Shown here: positions 6,104 through 10,113 of the stretch, one piece after another | Layout: every line of letters begins with the position of its first letter | How positions within the stretch are numbered: position 1 is the stretch's first letter | The notes under the pieces: generated by a model | What the model saw: the letters and a program-made list of their open reading frames with translations, nothing else | What the model was told of the DNA's origin: nothing | The model's database searches: none | DNA from: Anthropogastromicrobium sp963604075 | GTDB taxonomy: Bacteria > Bacillota > Clostridia > Lachnospirales > Lachnospiraceae | Assembly (NCBI GenBank): GCA_963604075.1 | Contig: CAVCPW010000005.1 | Location: 1-10,113, forward strand | Direction of reading: 5' to 3' | DNA length: 10,113 bases | Made by a program: the position numbers and the translations under genes

Positions 6104-6136
6104 ATGGCAAAACCCTAGTGGACTTGCCATTAGGTT
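6104..6136 (+). other. Leader segment with two alternative pairings
   Basis: ATGGCAA (6104-6110) pairs perfectly with TTGCCAT (6124-6130). The loop segment AACCCTA (6111-6117) can instead pair with TAGGTT (6131-6136) apart from one bulged C. The two pairings interlock; with no linker between the arms a simple pseudoknot is geometrically difficult, so they would more likely exclude each other. The segment lies about 30 bases before the ribosome binding site of the radical SAM gene. Confidence 0.35.
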
Positions 6137-6179
6137 AAGTCAGGTTCGAGTTTATTTGTTGAGTGAAGGAGGAAATGGA

Positions 6180-7127
6180 ATGCTGTGGGGAGAGAAGCCG
6201 TATTATTCGTTGGATTATTACCTGAAGCAGACATTTGGTTCCAAAACATATAAGGCATCTCTCGACGCGGGCTTTACCTGTCCAAACAGGGACGGGACAA
6301 TCGGACGGGGCGGTTGCATTTTTTGCAGCAGAGGCGGTTCTGGTGAGTTTGCCGGAAGCAGGTCGCTTTCCATCCGAGAGCAGATTGATTCGCAGATCGA
6401 AAAACTGGGTTCGTTTCATGCGAAACAATATATTGCATATTATCAGGCTTTTACCAATACATATGCAGATTTGGAATATTTAAGACGTGTTTATGAGCCT
6501 TCTTTTGTACATGAAAAGATTGCGGCGGTCGATATTGCGACCAGACCGGACTGTGTGGGTGAAGATGTGGTGACACTTCTTAGTGAGTATACGAAGAGAA
6601 AGCCGGTGTGGGTAGAACTGGGCTTGCAGACAATCCACGAAAGGACCGCAGAATATATTCGAAGAGGGTACGATTTGTCTTGTTTCGAGGAATCACTCAA
6701 TCGTCTAAAAGCTGCACAGATTCCAGTGGTGGTTCATGTGATTCTTGGGCTTCCGGGTGAAAATAAGGAAATGATGCTTGAAACTATCCGTTATTTAAAT
6801 CAGGCAGGGATTTTTGGTATTAAATTGCAGCTTCTTCATGTACTTGAAAATACTGATCTTGCCGATGATTATCGCGCGGGAAAATTTCAGACACTTTCAA
6901 TGGAGGAGTACGTGGATCTTGTTGTCTCCTGTATCGGTACGCTCTCACCAGATATTGTCATTCACAGACTGACTGGCGACGGGCCGTCTGAGCAACTGAT
7001 TTCACCGCAGTGGAGCAGGGCAAAGCGAAGCGTCCTTAATTGCATTCATCATGAACTGAAGAAGCGGGGAATATACCAAGGCTGCTTTTTAAACGGACAG
7101 TTTGAAACGGGCAAGGCTGATAGATAG
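6180..7127 (+). CDS. TIGR01212-type radical SAM protein (YtqA/YhcC-like)
   Basis: A 315-residue radical SAM enzyme. The cluster cysteines are Cys34, Cys46 and Cys49 (C-x11-C-x2-C), in a loop containing Pro-Asn-Arg-Asp-Gly and Cys-Ile-Phe-Cys. This is not the common CxxxCxxC spacing but the wider one of the Elp3-like/TIGR01212 group. Other family-like stretches are Tyr-Tyr-Gln-Ala-Phe-Thr-Asn-Thr-Tyr (88-95), Glu-Leu-Gly-Leu-Gln (146-150), His-Val-Ile-Leu-Gly-Leu-Pro-Gly-Glu (186-194) and His-Arg-Leu-Thr-Gly-Asp-Gly (262-268). The ATG at 6180 has AGGAGG (6167-6172) seven bases upstream; an in-frame TTG at 6156 lies before that site and is rejected. The Bacillus homologue YtqA has been linked to wobble-uridine (mnm5U-type) tRNA modification and named MnmL in that work; transferring that role here is inference. 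The DUF4364 gene follows after 17 bases. Confidence 0.9.
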   Translation: MLWGEKPYYSLDYYLKQTFGSKTYKASLDAGFTCPNRDGTIGRGGCIFCSRGGSGEFAGSRSLSIREQIDSQIEKLGSFHAKQYIAYYQAFTNTYADLEYLRRVYEPSFVHEKIAAVDIATRPDCVGEDVVTLLSEYTKRKPVWVELGLQTIHERTAEYIRRGYDLSCFEESLNRLKAAQIPVVVHVILGLPGENKEMMLETIRYLNQAGIFGIKLQLLHVLENTDLADDYRAGKFQTLSMEEYVDLVVSCIGTLSPDIVIHRLTGDGPSEQLISPQWSRAKRSVLNCIHHELKKRGIYQGCFLNGQFETGKADR

Positions 7128-7144
7128 AAAGGAACTATTGGATT

Positions 7145-7660
7145 ATGGCAGAACCATTGACATTATATAAACTAATGATACTTTATTTGCTGAAAAAGGT
7201 GAATTATCCGCTGTCAAATGGGCAGATGTCTGAGTTTTTTGTCGGCAAATCCTATACAGATTATTTTACCTTTCAGATGGTGATCAATGAGCTGCTTGGA
7301 ACTTCTCTGATTCACAAGGAAACGATCCGTAATACCTCGCGCTATGAGTTAACAAAAGAGGGCGAAGAGGTGCTCTTTTATTTTGAAACTAAGATTTCGG
7401 ATGAAGTAAAGCAGGATATGGACGACTTCTTAAAGGAAAATAATTTTAAGCTGCGTACGGAAAATTCAGTTCTGGCAAATTATTATAAGAGCACGGCAAG
7501 CAATGATTTTGAGATCGACTGCGTAGTAAAAGAGGGAAAGAATACGCTGATTGAGCTCAAGCTTTCAGCAGCAACCGAGGAGATGGCTGAGCAGATGTGT
7601 GATAACTGGGAAAAGGCGAGCAAGGAAATCTACGAGTTTGCAATGAAAAAATTGCTGTGA
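7145..7660 (+). CDS. DUF4364 family protein, winged-helix-like
   Basis: A 171-residue protein that I recognise as DUF4364, a Clostridia-centred family of unknown function. Residues 1-75 look like a winged-helix fold: hydrophobic helices at 5-20 and 36-51, then a wing with Ser-Arg-Tyr-Glu-Leu-Thr-Lys-Glu-Gly (65-73), a pattern often seen in PadR/MarR-like DNA-binding domains. Residues 75-100 form a charged helix. Residues 103-141 alternate like a beta sheet, and the C-terminus (144-170) is an amphipathic helix. No membrane segment or catalytic motif. AAAGGA (7128-7133) lies 11 bases before the ATG. It starts 17 bases after the radical SAM gene, so the two are probably co-transcribed. A DNA-binding regulator is plausible, with no target visible. 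Confidence 0.85.
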   Translation: MAEPLTLYKLMILYLLKKVNYPLSNGQMSEFFVGKSYTDYFTFQMVINELLGTSLIHKETIRNTSRYELTKEGEEVLFYFETKISDEVKQDMDDFLKENNFKLRTENSVLANYYKSTASNDFEIDCVVKEGKNTLIELKLSAATEEMAEQMCDNWEKASKEIYEFAMKKLL

Positions 7661-7678
7661 AATTTTTGAAAATAGTAC

Positions 7679-7707
7679 TTGCACAGCAGAATGATTTGTG
7701 TTATGAT
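7679..7707 (+). promoter_or_regulatory. Promoter of rpmE
   Basis: TTGCAC (7679-7684), a 17-base spacer, TATGAT (7702-7707), with TG at 7699-7700 as an extended -10. Transcription would start near 7714. No terminator separates it from the DUF4364 gene, so some read-through is possible. Confidence 0.7.
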
Positions 7708-7713
7708 TCTATC

Positions 7714-7815
7714 GTTGCGTTATAAGTGCTGTTTACCAGTGCACGAGGCGCGTATATTATTAAAATGATTATTGATGATGGTTGGGAACCATCACAAGGA
7801 AGAAGAGGTGAGATC
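7714..7815 (+). promoter_or_regulatory. rpmE leader, candidate L31 autoregulatory element
   Basis: The roughly 100-base leader has a perfect hairpin TGATGGTT/AACCATCA (7776-7783 with 7787-7794) with a GGG loop, ending 11 bases before the AGGTGA ribosome binding site (7806-7811). An earlier imperfect hairpin GTGCTG-TTTAC-CAG-TG-CAC spans 7726-7744, with a two-base bulge. Firmicute L31 mRNAs are known to carry leaders proposed for feedback control by the protein. I cannot match this one to that consensus from memory, so the class is inferred from position and structure. Confidence 0.5.
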
Positions 7816-8022
7816 ATGAAGGAAGGAATCCATCCAGCATATTATCAGGCAAAGGTTACCTGCAACTGTGGCAACGAGTTCGTTACCGGATCTACAAATA
7901 AGGAGATTCACGTTGAAATCTGTTCCAAGTGCCATCCATTCTACACTGGCCAGCAGAAGGCAACCTCCGCACGCGGACGTATTGATAAGTTTAACCGTAA
8001 GTATGGTTTAAAGAGTGAATGA
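7816..8022 (+). CDS. rpmE: 50S ribosomal protein L31, zinc-binding (C+) type
   Basis: Large-subunit protein that forms part of the bridge between subunits. At 68 residues it has normal family length. It begins Met-Lys-Glu-Gly-Ile-His-Pro and has four zinc ligands, Cys16 and Cys18 (CxC) with Cys36 and Cys39 (CxxC), plus the conserved His-Pro-Phe-Tyr-Thr-Gly-Gln-Gln (40-47) and Gly-Arg-Ile-Asp-Lys-Phe-Asn (54-60). The frame is open upstream to 7726, but that part is the leader; the ATG at 7816 follows AGGTGA and matches the L31 N-terminus. The zinc type suggests the cell may also have a cysteine-free paralogue for zinc starvation, though none is in view. It has its own promoter and terminator. 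Confidence 0.97.
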   Translation: MKEGIHPAYYQAKVTCNCGNEFVTGSTNKEIHVEICSKCHPFYTGQQKATSARGRIDKFNRKYGLKSE

Positions 8023-8035
8023 TGTTGACTGAAGC

Positions 8036-8066
8036 AGGTTGAGATACAAAATCTCAACCTCTTTTG
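8036..8066 (+). terminator. Terminator after rpmE, possibly leaky
   Basis: A perfect 10-bp stem AGGTTGAGAT/ATCTCAACCT (8036-8045 with 8051-8060) with an ACAAA loop, followed by only CTTTTGT. The short T tract may allow partial read-through into the DUF1385-prmC pair, for which I found no convincing promoter. The 8067-8204 interval holds only weak candidates such as TTGCAG at 8082 with TAAGAT at 8103, a 15-base spacer. Confidence 0.82.
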
Positions 8067-8204
8067 TCGTTTAAGGAGAATTTGCAGCTATTCAGAGCTA
8101 TGTAAGATTGTCGGCTGTGAAATGTAGAAGCTGTATTTGGGCAAATGTGATTTTGAATCGTTACGAAAAGTAGAGACATAGAGACAAGCAGCGAGGAAGT
8201 GAGG

Positions 8205-9140
8205 ATGAAGTCATCAGGAATTGGCGGCCAGGCCGTCATGGAAGGAATTATGATGCGAAACGGCAGCGAATACAGCGTGGCCGTGCGCAAGGAAAATGGA
8301 GAAATTGAGGTCAAAAAAGAGACATACCGGGGTGTGGGAGCAAAGTGCAAGTTGTTTCGTCTCCCGTTTATCAGAGGAATTTTCAGCTTTGTAGATTCAC
8401 TCGTACTAGGTATGAAGTCTTTGAATTATTCTGCCAGTCTATTTATGGAGGAAGATGGCGAGCCGGAGGAGCCGAGTCGTTTTGAAAAATGGCTTCAGGA
8501 TAAGTTTGGTGACAAAACTGAGAAAGTAATCATGGATATCACGATGTTTGTGTCCATCATTGCAGCAATCGGAATCTTTATGGTATTTCCGGCATGGATT
8601 TCCACGCTAATGAAGCCACTTCTGGGAAATGGCTTCTGGATGGCATTGTTTGAAGGCGTGCTTCGTATCGCCATTTTTATTGCCTATGTTGGTCTGATCT
8701 CGTTGATGCCCGACATTAAGAGGACATACATGTATCATGGTGCAGAGCATAAGTGCATCAACTGCATCGAGCATGGATTGCCGCTTACTGTGGAAAATGT
8801 CATGAAAAGTTCCAAGGAGCATAAGCGCTGCGGAACGAGCTTTCTTCTGATTGTTATGGTAATCAGCATTTTGTTCTTTCTGGTGATTCGTCCTGAGACG
8901 CTGTGGCTTCGTTTGCTGTCACGTGTGCTATTGATTCCGGTCATCGCAGGTGTTTCATTTGAGTTTTTACGTCTTGCCGGAAATAGTGATAACTCAATTG
9001 TCAATCTGTTAAGCAAGCCGGGCCTGATGCTTCAGGGCTTAACCACAAGAGAGCCGGATGAAAAAATGGCAGAGGTTGCAATCTGTGCAGTTGAGGCAGT
9101 ATTTGACTGGAAGGCATACGAGGAGGCAAGCTTTAAGTGA
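8205..9140 (+). CDS. DUF1385 family integral membrane protein (YqhQ-like)
   Basis: A 311-residue conserved membrane protein of unknown function; I know the family as DUF1385, with Bacillus YqhQ as a member. The N-terminus Met-Lys-Ser-Ser-Gly-Ile-Gly-Gly-Gln-Ala-Val-Met-Glu-Gly is typical. Hydrophobic segments at about 109-131, 145-168, 212-229 and 236-256 predict four membrane helices. Between helices 2 and 3 lies a conserved His/Cys-rich stretch: Tyr-His178-Gly-Ala-Glu181-His182-Lys-Cys184-Ile-Asn-Cys187 and later His206-Lys-Arg-Cys209-Gly-Thr-Ser. This could bind a metal (inference). The ATG at 8205 follows GAGG (8193-8196) by eight bases; an in-frame GTG at 8199 lies too close to that site. 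The stop overlaps prmC as TGATG. The rpmE - DUF1385 - prmC order is common in Firmicutes. Confidence 0.92.
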   Translation: MKSSGIGGQAVMEGIMMRNGSEYSVAVRKENGEIEVKKETYRGVGAKCKLFRLPFIRGIFSFVDSLVLGMKSLNYSASLFMEEDGEPEEPSRFEKWLQDKFGDKTEKVIMDITMFVSIIAAIGIFMVFPAWISTLMKPLLGNGFWMALFEGVLRIAIFIAYVGLISLMPDIKRTYMYHGAEHKCINCIEHGLPLTVENVMKSSKEHKRCGTSFLLIVMVISILFFLVIRPETLWLRLLSRVLLIPVIAGVSFEFLRLAGNSDNSIVNLLSKPGLMLQGLTTREPDEKMAEVAICAVEAVFDWKAYEEASFK

Positions 9141-10075
9141 TGGCAGAAAATCAGATACAGAAAGGGACACAGAATCAAAAGCAGCCACAAATGCAAAATC
9201 AATCTAATGATCTGTCACAGAGTTTGACAATTTCATGGGCACAATTGCTTGAGGAGGCAAAGCATATACTTGCACAAGCAAATGTACCGGATGCGGACAT
9301 TGATGCATGGCTTCTTATGGAGCACTGCTTTTCGATTACAAAGAGTTTTTTCTTTTTAAATCGCAGACAAATTGTAGAATCGAAAGAGAAAATTGAGCAG
9401 TATCGTGTATTGATAAAACAGCGTGCGGCGCGCATTCCGCTTCAGTATCTGACGAAGGCGCAGGGGTTTATGGGGTTAGAGTTCTCTGTAACCCCTGCTG
9501 TTTTAATTCCAAGGCAGGATACCGAAACTCTTGTGGAGACTGTGCTTTCTTATACAAAGGATAAGTTTGGTGCAACGCTTGTTGATGTGTGTACCGGAAG
9601 TGGCTGCATTGCCGTGTCACTTGCTCATTATGGAAATTTTGCACAGGTGGCAGCATCAGATATTTCAAGTGATGCGCTTGCAGTGGCAAAAAAGAATGCA
9701 GCAGACAATCACGCCCCGGTGCAGTTTTTTGAGAGTGATCTGCTTGAACAGGTGCCTGGACGGTTCGACATTATCGTATCCAACCCACCGTATATAGAGG
9801 ATGATGTGATTGCCGGGCTTGAACCAGAGGTAAAAGATCATGAGCCGATGATCGCCCTTTCAGGAGGCAGCGATGGGTTGATTTTTTACAGACGCTTGAC
9901 AGAGACTGCAAAGAAACACTTAAATCCGGGAGGCGCGCTTTTTGTCGAGATCGGTTATAATCAGTGGGAAACAGTGGCAGCATTGTTTCGTGAAAATGGA
10001 TTTTCAAATCCAACGCTAGTACACGATCTGGCCGGGCTCGACCGCGTAGTCTGGGGCGTGTTGGATGAGATATGA
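9140..10075 (+). CDS. prmC: Release factor glutamine methyltransferase (PrmC/HemK)
   Basis: Methylates the glutamine of the GGQ motif in peptide release factors RF1 and RF2, using S-adenosylmethionine. The 311 residues include an N-terminal helical domain (about 30-105, with Pro-Leu-Gln-Tyr-Leu-Thr at 100-105) and Ile-Pro-Arg-Gln-Asp-Thr-Glu (123-129). The SAM-binding motif I is Val-Asp-Val-Cys-Thr-Gly-Ser-Gly-Cys (148-156) and the catalytic motif is Asn215-Pro-Pro-Tyr218. The first 30 residues are an unusual Gln/Asn-rich extension before the usual start of the domain. Its ATG shares bases with the DUF1385 stop (TGATG), suggesting translational coupling. A GTG at 9137 sits ten bases from AGGAGG (9121-9126) and could be the start instead, adding one residue. 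prfA often follows prmC in Firmicutes, but what follows here does not resemble the RF1 N-terminus. Confidence 0.96.
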   Translation: MAENQIQKGTQNQKQPQMQNQSNDLSQSLTISWAQLLEEAKHILAQANVPDADIDAWLLMEHCFSITKSFFFLNRRQIVESKEKIEQYRVLIKQRAARIPLQYLTKAQGFMGLEFSVTPAVLIPRQDTETLVETVLSYTKDKFGATLVDVCTGSGCIAVSLAHYGNFAQVAASDISSDALAVAKKNAADNHAPVQFFESDLLEQVPGRFDIIVSNPPYIEDDVIAGLEPEVKDHEPMIALSGGSDGLIFYRRLTETAKKHLNPGGALFVEIGYNQWETVAALFRENGFSNPTLVHDLAGLDRVVWGVLDEI

Positions 10076-10113
10076 GAGGTATGATTTACAAAGCTGTTGT
10101 AAAGCCCCTGTCT
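10072..10113 (+). CDS. Possible start of a further gene, cut by the window edge
   Basis: An ATG at 10072 overlaps the prmC stop (ATGA) and opens a frame of 14 codons to the window end, with a second in-frame ATG at 10081. The few residues (Met-Arg-Gly-Met-Ile-Tyr-Lys-Ala-Val-Val) match no family I can name, and ribosome binding signals are weak. The same bases hold an inverted repeat, TTTACAA/TTGTAAA (10085-10091 with 10097-10103), so this may instead be non-coding. Confidence 0.25.
   Translation, partial: MRGMIYKAVVKPLS

Noticed and set aside
5844..6110. 88-residue hydrophobic minus-strand reading frame upstream of rho
   Set aside because: It covers the rho promoter and leader; the Phe/Ile/Tyr richness comes from A-rich intergenic DNA.
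6104..6136. Classical H-type pseudoknot riboswitch
   Set aside because: Both connecting loops would have zero length across 6- to 7-bp stems, which is sterically implausible; only alternative pairing is kept as a finding.
7726..7815. Upstream extension of L31
   Set aside because: The extra 30 residues have no L31 similarity and coincide with the structured leader. The ATG at 7816 has a proper ribosome binding site.
8067..8204. Promoter for DUF1385-prmC
   Set aside because: Only poor matches such as TTGCAG-15-TAAGAT and TTGTCG-18-TGTATT are present. Read-through from rpmE is equally likely.

Overview
The window looks like chromosomal DNA of a Firmicute, most likely a Lachnospiraceae-type Clostridia. 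This is inferred from protein flavour, not from a search. The pointers are a eukaryote-like NADP isocitrate dehydrogenase, a Rho factor with a very large low-complexity insert, a DUF4364 protein, a zinc-type L31, and the order rpmE - DUF1385 - prmC. I see no phage, transposon, CRISPR or defence genes. It reads as core housekeeping DNA with some interesting non-coding and low-complexity parts.

Left part (1-1223): the end of a gene for a membrane-anchored protein with a basic stretch followed by a very acidic EYED-type repeat tail. Next comes a promoter, an RNA that I read as 6S RNA, a strong terminator, a second promoter, and a structured leader of about 120 nt in front of icd.

Centre-left (1224-3490): icd and aroD overlap by four bases and form a translationally coupled pair. 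They converge on rho. The 291-base gap between aroD and rho holds a 20-nt direct repeat, a perfect 11-bp hairpin able to terminate both strands, and further hairpins on the rho side.

Centre (3491-6179): rho on the minus strand, with a roughly 210-residue Asn/Arg/Asp-rich repeat block between its N-terminal domain and its RNA-binding/ATPase core. Its promoter lies in a divergent intergenic region shared with the next plus-strand gene.

Right part (6180-10113), all plus strand: a TIGR01212-type radical SAM protein and a DUF4364 winged-helix-like protein (probable pair), then rpmE with its own promoter, leader and terminator, then the DUF1385 membrane protein translationally coupled to prmC. A possible further reading frame starts over the prmC stop and leaves the window.

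Several genes bear on gene expression as a whole: 6S RNA (RNA polymerase), Rho (termination), L31 (ribosome), PrmC (release-factor methylation) and perhaps the radical SAM protein (tRNA modification). The best candidates for undescribed biology are the Rho insert, the icd leader, the acidic repeat protein beside 6S RNA, and the hairpin cluster downstream of rho.
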